DNA of 32,266 bases from IMG/VR virus record IMGVR_UViG_3300037517_000941, positions 1-32,266 of that record. One strand, written 5' to 3'. The notes beneath the pieces are model-generated. The model saw nothing but the letters and a program-made list of their open reading frames with translations, was not told the origin of the DNA and ran no database searches. A program made the position numbers and the translations under genes. The stretch is from a virus. How positions within the stretch are numbered: the stretch's first letter is position 1; each line of letters opens with the position of its first letter. Positions 14,417-22,856 of the stretch are shown piece after piece.

Positions 14417-16426
14417 ATGGCAGAAACAATAGTTGGAATAAAACTTAACGCATCGGTAAGCGGTGCGGAACAGGTTAAAAAGTTAAAAGAAGAAATCAAG
14501 GCGGCCGAAGCCGAAGCCAAAAAGATTGCAAAAGAATTTGGTGAAAGCAGTAAGGAAGCACAAAAGGCAGCCGAAAAGGTTACCAAATTAGCGCAAGGGC
14601 TTGACAGCTTCAAATCTATAAAAACCCAAATCAGGGAAGCTACTCAGGAAGCGGTAAGGTTAGCGCAGCAGTTTGGTGAATTTTCACCGGAAGCTGTTGC
14701 CGCTGCCAAAAGAGTTGCAGAACTTAAAGACCAAATGGGCGATTTTCAACAGCGTGTTGCAGGTTTGAACCCCGATAAATTTGAAGCTGTTGCAACAGTT
14801 GCACAAGGTTTGGCTGGTGGCATTTCTGCCGTTACTGGTGCAATGGCTTTATTCGGTGCTGAAAGTGAAGATGTACAAAAAACAATGATGCAAGTGCAGG
14901 GTGCTATGGCATTTGCACAGGGTATTCAGCAGCTTTTAAATATGCAGAACGCATTGGGTGCGGTGGCTACAATGATACGTACAAATGTTGTGACTGCATT
15001 TACAACTTTGAAAGGTGCAATGGCTGCCACAGGTATCGGTCTTTTAATTGTAGCTATTACGAGTGCAATTCAGTATTTGAATGATTTAGGTTCGGAAGCA
15101 GAAAAGGCAGCTGAAAGGTCAAAAGAAGCACTTGATTTCATTGATAGGGTTTCGCAGAAAGATGTAAAATCAATGGAATTAGCCATTGAAAAAAGAAAAT
15201 TAGCAGGTGCAAGTGAAAAAGTATTGCATGAAACTCGTATTAGATTTATGAAAATGCGTGTACGTGATTTAGAAGATGAATTAAAAAAAGATGTTGGTAA
15301 TTTAGAAGTACAAGAAAAATTAACAGAAGCACGTCAAGCTATAGAATTAGAAAATCTTAAATTTCAAAACAAGGTTCGAGATGAAGACACAAAAAAACGT
15401 CAAGAACAGAATGCAAAAAACGAGGAATTAAGAAAAGCAGACGAACAAAAAAGAAAAGAGCAACGGGAAAAAGAAGCTGCTGATGCACTTGAAAGACGTG
15501 CCACATTATTGGCATTGGAACAAGATACACTTGCCCAGCAGATTGCCGCTGCCGATGCCGCATTTGCAACACGAATAAAGGGCTATAAAGAAAAGAATTT
15601 TACCGAAATTGAAATCAACAAACTTCGTGATGCAGAACTTGAAAAAGTAAGGACTGAATTTTATGCCAAACAACAGGCAGAACAGGAAAAGGCAGCAGCA
15701 GACGAAAAAGCACGAAAGGAAAAGGAAGCAGCCGATGCAATAAAGGCAACCGATGACTACTACAAAAAACAGCAGGTTGCACTTGTCGGAAATAACGAAG
15801 CACTCGCACAACTTGAAGTTGAGAGGTTACAATCCCAAATAAATAATGCAAAGCAATTTGGTCAAAGCACCGTTGATTTGGAATTGCAACTTGCCCAAAA
15901 GAAAAAGGAAATTTACGATGCTGATAAAAAGGCAAAAGAGGATAGCGAAAAGGCAAAACAAGAAGCACAAATGGCAACATTAAATGAAGCCGTAAATGCT
16001 GTTGGTGCGCTTGGTGGTATCTTAAAAGAGGGAAGCGATGCAGCAAAGGCAGCGGCACTTTTGGATATTGCAATCAAAACAGGTGTAGGTTTTGCACAGG
16101 GTTTGGATATTGCTCAAAAAGGTGCAGCAGCAACAGGCCCAGCAGCTCCATACGCATTCCCAATATTTTACGCACAACAAGTCGCAGCAGTATTGGGTGC
16201 GATGTCACGTGCAAAAGCTATTTTGAAAGGTGGTTCAGGGGGAAGCGGTGGCGGTGGTGGAATGGGTGCGGTAGGTGCTGCACCTTCACCAATGACTCCA
16301 CTAACAGGCGGCGCACTCCCGGAAGAAGGTCAGTTCGGTGGCATGGGTAGAGTGTACGTTCTTGAAGGCGACATCACCAAAACGCAGACCCGTGTCCGCA
16401 GGTTAAGAAATACAAGTGTCGTTTAA
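14417..16426 (+). CDS. tape measure protein
   Basis: 669 aa. Coiled-coil Ala/Glu/Lys-rich at 1-130 and about 225-520, hydrophobic helices around 130-220 including GIGLLIVAITSAIQYL (about 206-221), and a Gly/Ser linker (about 605-622) before a short C-terminal segment. At about 0.15 nm per residue this would set a tail of roughly 100 nm. It lacks an obvious peptidase or lytic transglycosylase domain. The stop overlaps the region of the next signal element. Confidence 0.85.
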   Translation: MAETIVGIKLNASVSGAEQVKKLKEEIKAAEAEAKKIAKEFGESSKEAQKAAEKVTKLAQGLDSFKSIKTQIREATQEAVRLAQQFGEFSPEAVAAAKRVAELKDQMGDFQQRVAGLNPDKFEAVATVAQGLAGGISAVTGAMALFGAESEDVQKTMMQVQGAMAFAQGIQQLLNMQNALGAVATMIRTNVVTAFTTLKGAMAATGIGLLIVAITSAIQYLNDLGSEAEKAAERSKEALDFIDRVSQKDVKSMELAIEKRKLAGASEKVLHETRIRFMKMRVRDLEDELKKDVGNLEVQEKLTEARQAIELENLKFQNKVRDEDTKKRQEQNAKNEELRKADEQKRKEQREKEAADALERRATLLALEQDTLAQQIAAADAAFATRIKGYKEKNFTEIEINKLRDAELEKVRTEFYAKQQAEQEKAAADEKARKEKEAADAIKATDDYYKKQQVALVGNNEALAQLEVERLQSQINNAKQFGQSTVDLELQLAQKKKEIYDADKKAKEDSEKAKQEAQMATLNEAVNAVGALGGILKEGSDAAKAAALLDIAIKTGVGFAQGLDIAQKGAAATGPAAPYAFPIFYAQQVAAVLGAMSRAKAILKGGSGGSGGGGGMGAVGAAPSPMTPLTGGALPEEGQFGGMGRVYVLEGDITKTQTRVRRLRNTSVV

Positions 16427-16427
16427 A

Positions 16428-16442
16428 CCTACTTTTAAAGAT
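16428..16442 (+). promoter_or_regulatory. late start-proximal element, copy C
   Basis: CCTACTTTTAAAGAT ends at the ATG (16443). A weak 5-bp pairing AGGTT (16400-16404) with AACCT (16426-16430) lies just upstream, overlapping the tape measure stop. Confidence 0.45.
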
Positions 16443-17450
16443 ATGGAATTACCAGTGTACAAAATTGTGGTCAATGATGACGATGAAACAGGGGTTGAGT
16501 TTGTTTCTCTCGTTGACCGCCCAGCCATACAAAAAGACTTCATGCTGTTCAAAGACCAATTTGTTGATCCGACAGCAAACGAAACAGAAGATGAATTTAT
16601 CAGCCGTTGCATCCCGGTAATGATTGGCGAAGGCATGGAGCAAGACCAAGCCGCTGCCGTGTGTTACAGCAAATGGGAAAGCAGACAGAAATTTGAAAGC
16701 TATGATGACTACCCCGAAGCGGCCAAAGAAAATGCAAAGGTTGCTTTGCGTTGGGCCGAAGAAAACGGATGGGGTGACTGCGGAACAGCGGTGGGTAAAA
16801 TCAGGGCTAATCAGTTAGCTAATGGTGAAGCCATCACCCGTGACACAATTGCACGAATGGCAGGGTTTGAAAGGCACAGACAGAACAGCGACAAGGAATT
16901 AGGTGACGGATGTGGCCGCCTGATGTGGTTGGCTTGGGGTGGTGATGAGGGTATCGAATGGGCAAGTCGCAAATTGCAACAGATAGACATGAGACAGGCA
17001 TACTCGGTTCAGTCCGAAGAAAAGCGCATCGTGACAGGCCCGGCAATGTTAGCCGATTTACCCATTTACCGCTACGATGACATCAGGGGTGAGTACTACG
17101 TGACCTTTGATGCCGACACCATTTGGAAGATAGCAAAGAAATTTGTCCGCAATGATGCCTATAAAGCAGTCAATACCGACCATGCCAACCCCGTGAAAGA
17201 GGGTGTCCACATGATTGAGTCATACTTCATTGACCGCAAACGTGGTGTGATGCCACCTACCGGGTACGAAGATGCAAAGGATGGCAGCTGGTTCCTGACC
17301 TATTTAATAGACAATGAGGAAATATGGGCAAAAGTTAAGGATGGCGAATGGAAAGGTTTCAGCGTTGAGGGGCTTTTTGACATGGAAGAACAGGATGAAG
17401 TCCTTGAAATGATGCGTGAAATAACCGCCATGCTGAAAAATTTTGCATAG
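16443..17450 (+). CDS. XkdF-like prohead protease with inserted domain
   Basis: 335 aa from ATG 16443; an in-frame GTG at 16416 would add nine residues read from the signal element. The N-terminus (VNDDDETGVEFVSLVDRPAI) and the C-terminal half (about 195-330: YYVTFDADTIWKIAKKF, HANPVKEGVHMIESYFIDR, WFLTYLIDNEEIWAKVKDGEWKGFSVEG) match the XkdF putative serine protease family. Between them lies an unrelated segment (about 55-180: CIPVMIGEGMEQDQAAAVCYSKWE, then GKIRANQLANGEAITRDTIARM) known as a separate module in phage head proteins. It would cleave scaffold and capsid. Confidence 0.75.
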   Translation: MELPVYKIVVNDDDETGVEFVSLVDRPAIQKDFMLFKDQFVDPTANETEDEFISRCIPVMIGEGMEQDQAAAVCYSKWESRQKFESYDDYPEAAKENAKVALRWAEENGWGDCGTAVGKIRANQLANGEAITRDTIARMAGFERHRQNSDKELGDGCGRLMWLAWGGDEGIEWASRKLQQIDMRQAYSVQSEEKRIVTGPAMLADLPIYRYDDIRGEYYVTFDADTIWKIAKKFVRNDAYKAVNTDHANPVKEGVHMIESYFIDRKRGVMPPTGYEDAKDGSWFLTYLIDNEEIWAKVKDGEWKGFSVEGLFDMEEQDEVLEMMREITAMLKNFA

Positions 17451-17457
17451 GGCAAAA
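17441..17457 (+). other. hairpin before copy D element
   Basis: TTTTGC (17441-17446) pairs with GCAAAA (17452-17457), loop ATAGG. It straddles the protease stop codon. The T-run needed for a terminator is absent. Confidence 0.4.
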
Positions 17458-17461
17458 CATA

Positions 17462-17478
17462 ACTACCTTTTAAGATAT
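17462..17478 (+). promoter_or_regulatory. late start-proximal element, copy D
   Basis: ACTACCTTTTAAGATAT ends at the ATG (17479), 16 nt from the C of CTAC. It has one extra C compared with the others, so the match is slightly poorer. It lies just after a hairpin. Confidence 0.4.
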
Positions 17479-18045
17479 ATGGAATTTAAATCAGAATTAG
17501 CCGAAATGAAGTTATCTCTTGCCGCATTCATGGCAGAGGTAAAGCAGCGTTTCAGCGAAGAACCTGTGCCTGCTGCGTTTGGTGAGTTGACTTTGGTTGA
17601 CGGAACTATCGTGGTTTTCGAAGGCGAGGAACTTGCCGCTGGAATGCTCCTGAATGTTAAAGGCGAAGAAGGCATCGTGCCTGCACCTGATGGAGTGCAT
17701 GAAACTACCACTGGTCTTTTGGTGACAACCAAAGATGGTGTGGTTGAAATGATCGAAACCAAAGAAGAAACTCCCGTTGAGGAAGTTGAGGTTGAAAATC
17801 AGTTTGCATCCGTTGAGCAGTTCGACGCACTCCGTGCCGCTAACGAAGAACTGGCAGCGAAAATCGCTACCCTTGAAACTGCACTTGTCAACATACTGGG
17901 CAAAGTTGAAGAAACTTTCAGCGTGTTTGAAAAGTTTGCAGCCACCACCCCTGAACCGACCAAAAAGCCATTCGGTTCAGTTAAACCCGAAAAAGAGGAA
18001 AATTTCTTTGGCTTTGTTTCCGCAATCAAATCAATCAAAAAATAA
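17479..18045 (+). CDS. putative scaffolding protein
   Basis: 188 aa from ATG 17479 (an upstream TTG at 17443 in the same frame would read through the signal element). The N-terminal helix (SELAEMKLSLAAFMAEVKQRF), an acidic, repetitive middle (EETPVEEVEVEN), a coiled coil (FDALRAANEELAAKIATLETAL, about 117-138) and a basic C-terminus (KSIKK) fit a capsid scaffold. It sits between the protease and major capsid genes, the usual place. No homologue was recognised. Confidence 0.55.
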   Translation: MEFKSELAEMKLSLAAFMAEVKQRFSEEPVPAAFGELTLVDGTIVVFEGEELAAGMLLNVKGEEGIVPAPDGVHETTTGLLVTTKDGVVEMIETKEETPVEEVEVENQFASVEQFDALRAANEELAAKIATLETALVNILGKVEETFSVFEKFAATTPEPTKKPFGSVKPEKEENFFGFVSAIKSIKK

Positions 18046-18054
18046 AATAAAATC

Positions 18055-19002
18055 ATGGCATTTGACGTAACAGGTCTCACCAATTACACCAAAGAGGAAA
18101 GCTTACAGCTTCTGACCAAAGCGATGTTCACCGCCAAAACTGCAAATCTTTTGCAGGGTGCTGGACAGGTTCTCCCCGGTATCAAATCTGCTGAAATACT
18201 GCCTTTGCTGTATTCAGACGTTTACTTCCAATCTGACAGCTGCTCTTATCAGACCAGTGGCAACACTACCCTGTCCAAGCGCACCCTGACCGTTGGAAAA
18301 GTTAAGGTTCAGGAAACTTTGTGCCCCAAAGACCTTGAAACCAAATACACACAGAAAGCTCTTGCCGCAGGTGAAGCTATCGACATGGGTGTATTTACCG
18401 AGCAAATCGGAGCTGAAAAAGCAGCTAAAATGGCCGAAGCTATCGAAACTTCAATTTGGCAGGGTGATACCACAGGTGGTGTTGGCAACTTGGGTTACTG
18501 GGATGGCTTCCTGACTATCCTCGGAGACCTCGGTTTCGGTGGTGCAGGTGACCCTATCAAAGGTAACGTGGCTAACGCTTACGCTTCTATCACTGCTTCC
18601 AACATCGATGACATCATCACTACCATTTACAGCGTTATCCCTGCTGAACTGCTTGGAAAACCTGACCTGATGATTGCTATGGGTACAGATACTTTCCGTC
18701 TTTACAGACAGTGGTTGGTAACTTCTAATCTGTTCCACTACCCTGCAAACGAAATCGCAGAGATGGAAATCGTTGACCCTATCAGTGGCATTAAGATTTA
18801 CGGTCTGCACGGTATGAACGGCACAAACAAAATCGTTGCTGGTCTGTGGAGCAATTTCTTCTTGGGTACTGACATGATGAACGAAGAAGAAGAATTTGAA
18901 TTCATCTTCAATCCTTTCGAGCGCAGAGTACAATTCCACACCGCTTTCAAATACGGATGTCAGGTTGCTTACCCTGAGCAAGTTGTTCTTTTCACACTCT
19001 AA
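18055..19002 (+). CDS. major capsid protein
   Basis: 315 aa, no signal sequence. Contains QSDSCSYQTSGNTTLSKRTLTVGKVKVQETLCPKDLE in the N-terminal third and the C-terminal EFIFNPFERRVQFHTAFKYGCQVAYPEQV, which resembles the beta-rich domain ends of HK97-fold capsids seen in Bacteroidota phages. Codons are enriched in high-expression choices (GCT, AAC, ATC) compared with neighbours, consistent with abundant product. It lies 9 nt after the scaffold gene, and a strong hairpin follows. It is assumed to be the HK97 fold. Confidence 0.8.
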   Translation: MAFDVTGLTNYTKEESLQLLTKAMFTAKTANLLQGAGQVLPGIKSAEILPLLYSDVYFQSDSCSYQTSGNTTLSKRTLTVGKVKVQETLCPKDLETKYTQKALAAGEAIDMGVFTEQIGAEKAAKMAEAIETSIWQGDTTGGVGNLGYWDGFLTILGDLGFGGAGDPIKGNVANAYASITASNIDDIITTIYSVIPAELLGKPDLMIAMGTDTFRLYRQWLVTSNLFHYPANEIAEMEIVDPISGIKIYGLHGMNGTNKIVAGLWSNFFLGTDMMNEEEEFEFIFNPFERRVQFHTAFKYGCQVAYPEQVVLFTL

Positions 19003-19030
19003 TTTTAACCGAATAGAGAAAGTTTAACCC

Positions 19031-19057
19031 GGGGGGTGGGGAAAAACCCTACCCCCC
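19031..19057 (+). terminator. strong hairpin after capsid gene
   Basis: GGGGGGTGGGG pairs with CCCTACCCCCC over 11 positions (one G-U), loop AAAAA, followed by TTTAATTT. It would reduce read-through from the capsid gene or stabilise its mRNA 3' end. Confidence 0.75.
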
Positions 19058-19076
19058 TTTAATTTAAAAAAAAAAT

Positions 19077-19589
19077 ATGCCTTGTGTATTAACCACCGGA
19101 TTTACCTTGGACTGCAAAACCGCAGCAGCAGGTATCAAAAATATTTGGCTCGTGGAATTCGATGCCAAATCTACTCTCACCAAATCATCAGGCGAAGTTT
19201 CTGCCCACACTTTGAGTGGTGGCAAAAGCTACTTCAAGTATGAACTTGAAAAGGAAACCGGGTCTATGACTTGGAGAACCATTCCTTCAACTGAAAACGG
19301 AACTGTGTTTTACGAAGCTGACCTTGTTGCACGTTTGCACAAAGTTACCACTGCACAGCGCAACGAGATTAAACTTCTCGCACAGAACAGAATGTTAGCC
19401 ATTGCCCTTGATGCAAGTGGTGACTACTGGCTGCTGGGTGCTGACTATGGTGTTCAGTTGCAGCAAAGTGAAACAAACTTCGGACAAGCGTTTGGAGATT
19501 TCAAAGGTCATGTATTAAATTTTCTCCACAAAGAAACCGATTTACCTTTGAAAGTTCAGGCCGCTGTTGTAACTTCGCTGGGTCTTTGA
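19077..19589 (+). CDS. major tail tube protein-like
   Basis: 170 aa. The pattern FYEADLVARLHKVTTAQRNEIKLLAQNRMLAIALDASGDYWLLGADYGVQL is typical of the tail tube family in Bacteroidota siphoviruses (N-terminal GFTLDCK, a central gTvfFe segment, then LL.kNrl...). It has its own hairpin on either side, which isolates it as an independently expressed, abundant product. A tail tube role is inferred from pattern. Confidence 0.62.
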   Translation: MPCVLTTGFTLDCKTAAAGIKNIWLVEFDAKSTLTKSSGEVSAHTLSGGKSYFKYELEKETGSMTWRTIPSTENGTVFYEADLVARLHKVTTAQRNEIKLLAQNRMLAIALDASGDYWLLGADYGVQLQQSETNFGQAFGDFKGHVLNFLHKETDLPLKVQAAVVTSLGL

Positions 19590-19616
19590 TTTTTCATAGT
19601 GTTTTCATGCAGAAAG

Positions 19617-19640
19617 GGTCGGGTTTTCCCGGCCTTTTTT
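19617..19640 (+). terminator. rho-independent terminator
   Basis: GGTCGGG pairs with CCCGGCC around a TTTT loop (one G-U pair), followed by six T. Classic form, 28 nt after the tail tube gene stop. Confidence 0.85.
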
Positions 19641-19657
19641 GTTTAACATGAAACCGA

Positions 19658-19674
19658 CCTACTTATATAGATAG
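19658..19674 (+). promoter_or_regulatory. late start-proximal element, copy E
   Basis: CCTACTTATATAGATAG ends 1 nt before the ATG (19676). A TTTTTTG lies 18 bp upstream of TACTTATA (the T-run of the terminator), giving a possible -33 box here only. It immediately follows the terminator. Confidence 0.5.
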
Positions 19675-19675
19675 G

Positions 19676-20053
19676 ATGCTTTACATTACAAAGGGCGGCA
19701 CACCTGAACTGATCATCACTGGCAGGGAAAAAGTAACGGTTTCACCCGTGTACTATCTGCTTGTTTTTGAAAGTGAAATGTCGCAGGAACAAAAGGCATT
19801 CATCGTTACCGATACAAGCACAGCACCCAACAGATACCAACTTTTTTCATTTGTAGAGGGCAGCAGCACCGCAAAAACATTGGCCGTTGGTACACATTAC
19901 TGGGCTTTGTACGCACAAACTTCCCCGACCAATACCAATCCATTACTTGCATCGCAGGAAATTGACCGGGGATTGGCCTATGTTACCGCATCACATACCG
20001 CATTTAACGACCATGAGGTCAATACAACCATTAAGCAGCACCATATAGGATGA
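19676..20053 (+). CDS. hypothetical structural protein
   Basis: 125 aa, beta-rich (YYLLVFESEMSQEQKAFIVT). No family recognised. It sits between the tail tube and portal genes and overlaps the portal gene by 4 nt; probably a minor virion protein. The final 20 residues are polar (NDHEVNTTIKQHHIG). Confidence 0.55.
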   Translation: MLYITKGGTPELIITGREKVTVSPVYYLLVFESEMSQEQKAFIVTDTSTAPNRYQLFSFVEGSSTAKTLAVGTHYWALYAQTSPTNTNPLLASQEIDRGLAYVTASHTAFNDHEVNTTIKQHHIG

Positions 20054-21801
20054 GTTTCGATTTACTACGCATAAATTTCACTGAGTCAAAGTTGCCTAAA
20101 TTCAAGGAAAACAAGAATAAAGGCATCGTGACCTATGGGGAAAAGAACGATTTTCCTGATACGTTACTTGAATTTTACAACAGAAGCCCAAAACACGGGG
20201 CTATTGTAAGGCAAAAAGCCCGTTTTGTAGCAGGTGAAGAAACCTTGGTGGATGGCAACCCCAGCGCAGTTAAGGTAATTGAATACGTGAACCCTTATGA
20301 GGGTATTCAAGAGTTCAAAAATAAGTTAGCTCTCGATTATGAATTGTTCAACGGATTTGCGTATGAGGTGCATTACAACAAAGTGGGGCAAATTTCTGCT
20401 TTGTATCACGTAGATTTCAGCAACATTCGGACACTTGACCACGAAATCTATATGTATGCAGAGGATTGGAAAAAGGCGAAGCATGAGGACATGAAGCATT
20501 ATGCTCCGTTCAATCCAAACAAGGCACAGCCGATGGAAGTGCAGTTGTTTTATTTCCGTGAATACGCACCTGCCTTGGGTGTTTATCCGTTGCCCCCTTA
20601 TCAGCATTGTTTGCAGTACATTGAAATCGATGTTGAGATAGCCAACTTCCACAACAACAACATCCGCAACGGATTTGCCAACGGCACACTGGTTCAGTTG
20701 TTCAAAGGTCAACCGACAGAGGAAATTGCCTTTAACTTTGAGAGGAAGTTCAAGCAGAAAACAACCGGCACAGACAACGCAGGTGGTGTGCTTATTCAGT
20801 TTAACGAAATGAATGAAAAGTCGGCAGAGATTGCACACCTGCAACCTTCCGACATGGACAAGCAATTCCTGCAACTTAACGAAACGGTGCAGGATGAAAT
20901 CTTTATCGGCCACAACTTCCCGAAAATTCTGCTGGGTTATGCAACCGAAGGCGCACTTGGTCAGCGTAATGAAATGATTGAAGCATACGAGTTGTTCCAC
21001 AAATCATACGTCAACAAACGTCAAGTAAAACTTGACACTTGCCTTGAAAATACCCTTGAATACGTTTATCCCGGTATTGAATTAGATACCAAAGACAGCG
21101 ATTTCTTGGGTGTTGATTATGTGGCATTGTACCAGTTTGGCATTGTAAGCCGTGAGGAAGCACGTGAAGCACTCGGATTGCAAAACACCACTATTCAGGC
21201 GCAGAAGTTTGACGGTCACACTTGCGAATTTCATAAATGGTCGGATAATGACTTGTCGGTTTTTGCCAAGTTTGGTGCTGATGAAAGCGAATTTGAGGAA
21301 GTGAAACTTACATTTGAACTTACCACCAAAGAAAAAAGGGTACTGGCTGTGGTAAATTCCGATGAAAAAGCCACATTGAAAGACATTTCAACAGCCACAA
21401 AAATAGGTGAAGAAGAAGTCATCAAGATTTTGAAAACTTTGCAGGACAGCGGTAAGATAAATTGGACTAATAACGCAATCAAAATCACCGACATTGGCCG
21501 TGGAGAGATTGCAGACACCGAACTGCCTAAACTTGAACTGCGATACAAGTACGATTTAGATCCTGATGCGTTGCCGTTGCAGCCCGGTGGTGAAAGCCGT
21601 GAGTTTTGTGTCCGCATGATGCAAATGGGTAAACTTTACACTCGTGATGAAATTGAACAAATGTCGCAAATCATGGACTATTCAGTTTGGTTAAGACGTG
21701 GCGGTTGGTACACCGTTCCAAACACTGACCCACCATTGCACATTCCGCATTGTCGTCACGAATGGAAACAAAGAATAGTAAGGAGAAAATCAAATGGCTA
21801 A
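20050..21801 (+). CDS. portal protein with winged-helix and MuF-like C-terminal extension
   Basis: 583 aa. Residues 1-400 look like a portal of the HK97 type (N-terminal FKENKNKGIVTYGEKNDFPDTLLEFYNRSPKH, then RQKARFVAGEE; the central region holds NEMIEAYELFHKSYV). About residues 421-490 form a winged-helix-like segment (TTKEKRVLAVVNSDEKATLKDISTATKIGEEEVIKILKTLQDSGKI). About 514-575 form a MuF-like tail (SREFCVRMMQMGKLYTRDEI, GGWYTV, HIPHCRHEWK) with Cys/His residues. The fusion suggests an added role after DNA ejection or in head assembly. Confidence 0.78.
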   Translation: MSFDLLRINFTESKLPKFKENKNKGIVTYGEKNDFPDTLLEFYNRSPKHGAIVRQKARFVAGEETLVDGNPSAVKVIEYVNPYEGIQEFKNKLALDYELFNGFAYEVHYNKVGQISALYHVDFSNIRTLDHEIYMYAEDWKKAKHEDMKHYAPFNPNKAQPMEVQLFYFREYAPALGVYPLPPYQHCLQYIEIDVEIANFHNNNIRNGFANGTLVQLFKGQPTEEIAFNFERKFKQKTTGTDNAGGVLIQFNEMNEKSAEIAHLQPSDMDKQFLQLNETVQDEIFIGHNFPKILLGYATEGALGQRNEMIEAYELFHKSYVNKRQVKLDTCLENTLEYVYPGIELDTKDSDFLGVDYVALYQFGIVSREEAREALGLQNTTIQAQKFDGHTCEFHKWSDNDLSVFAKFGADESEFEEVKLTFELTTKEKRVLAVVNSDEKATLKDISTATKIGEEEVIKILKTLQDSGKINWTNNAIKITDIGRGEIADTELPKLELRYKYDLDPDALPLQPGGESREFCVRMMQMGKLYTRDEIEQMSQIMDYSVWLRRGGWYTVPNTDPPLHIPHCRHEWKQRIVRRKSNG

Positions 21802-22345
21802 TTTCGCATATTTCGTAAGTGAGCAGGATGTCAAGAAGAATACCCCGATTGACGAAAACGTTGATAGCAAGTTGCTTCAAACTGCCATGCGTACCGCACA
21901 GGATGTATATATCCGTGATATTTTGGGCAGCACCTTGTATGACAAGATTTGTGATGACATCAATGGGGCTGGGCTTGGTGGTAATTACCTGACATTGGTC
22001 AACAAATACGTTGCACCTTGTCTGTATCACTACGTGATTTTGGATAGTATGCTTCCATTGACCTACAAAATGATGAACAAGTCAGCAGCAAGTCGTGGAG
22101 CAGAAAATGCAAATGCGGTGGATGTTGACCAGCTTCGCATGATTGAGCAGCGTTATCAAAACAAGGCCGAATACTACGCTGAAAGATTGCGTTTGTACCT
22201 TGCCGAAAATGATACACTTTTCCCCGAATACCAAAACCCTGCGAGTGGACTTGACGTGATCAATCCACAGAACCAATATTTATTTGGTGGCTTTTATTTG
22301 GGCGAAGATGATGACTATAAATTTTTACGTGGTTTCTTTTCATGA
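21794..22345 (+). CDS. head-tail connector, DUF6712/gp6-like
   Basis: 183 aa. The N-terminal pattern SEQDVKKNTPIDENVDSKLLQTAMRTAQDVYIRDILGSTLYDKI matches the conserved head-tail adaptor of Bacteroidota phages (NTPID.NVD...I..AQD..I...LG..LY). It would attach to the portal ring. It overlaps the portal gene end by 8 nt. A helical, soluble protein with an acidic C-terminus (GEDDDYKFLRGFF). Confidence 0.7.
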   Translation: MANFAYFVSEQDVKKNTPIDENVDSKLLQTAMRTAQDVYIRDILGSTLYDKICDDINGAGLGGNYLTLVNKYVAPCLYHYVILDSMLPLTYKMMNKSAASRGAENANAVDVDQLRMIEQRYQNKAEYYAERLRLYLAENDTLFPEYQNPASGLDVINPQNQYLFGGFYLGEDDDYKFLRGFFS

Positions 22346-22390
22346 ATAAAGTCAGGACAAAAAACGAAAACAAACTGAAACTCTATCTCA

Positions 22391-22855
22391 ATGGTAACAA
22401 TCAACCAACTACTGGAAGCACTCGAAACTGCCGGGAACAACCACAAGCAGATAAAGGCAACCATCGTAAATATTGAGCCAAACATCAATACAAGCGGTGA
22501 GCAGCTTTATCCGTTGATGCGGATTTTTCCTGATGGTTCACAGGTGACCGTTGACAAGGTGATTTACCGCTTTGCGGTTGCCATTGCTGACAGGCATCGT
22601 GAAGATTTTACCGATGCAGTAGAACGCATCAGCGATATGCACACGGTGATGTTGGACATTTACTCAATGCTGCGCTACGTTTACCGAAACAACATAGCCG
22701 GAACATGGGTAATCAACGACAGCATTACACCCTTTTATGACGCCCAAACGGACATCGTTAGCGGAGTTGCAGCCGTTATCGAATATCATTGTCCAAATTT
22801 GAGAGATTACTGCGACACACCAAATAACAATTTAACATTCCCAACAATAGAATAA
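22391..22855 (+). CDS. putative head-tail joining / tail terminator protein
   Basis: 154 aa, mixed alpha/beta. Reads ATIVNIEPNINTSGEQLYPLM and IYRFAVAIADRHREDFTDAVERISDMHTVMLDIYSML. No family recognised with confidence. The position between the connector and a decoration-like protein suggests a tail-terminator role. A 45-nt gap precedes it, and a start at 22342 in another frame does not fit as a gene. Confidence 0.45.
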   Translation: MVTINQLLEALETAGNNHKQIKATIVNIEPNINTSGEQLYPLMRIFPDGSQVTVDKVIYRFAVAIADRHREDFTDAVERISDMHTVMLDIYSMLRYVYRNNIAGTWVINDSITPFYDAQTDIVSGVAAVIEYHCPNLRDYCDTPNNNLTFPTIE

Positions 22856-22856
22856 A

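Noticed and set aside
15506-16073. Antisense frames in the tape measure gene
   Set aside because: Leu/Phe/Pro- or Cys-rich translations come from reverse reading of Lys/Glu/Ala codons.
18451-18981. Antisense frame (176 aa) in the capsid gene
   Set aside because: High Val/Ser/Cys content typical of a reverse reading of biased codons; no start signal.
20326-21000. Long antisense frame (224 aa) on the minus strand in the portal gene
   Set aside because: It is a shadow of the portal gene in another frame, with odd Cys/His-rich composition and no promoter.
22342-22476. 44-aa frame starting with an ATGA overlap after the connector gene
   Set aside because: It overlaps most of the start of the 22391 gene, its product lacks a sensible composition after residue 20, and the second frame is clearly better.
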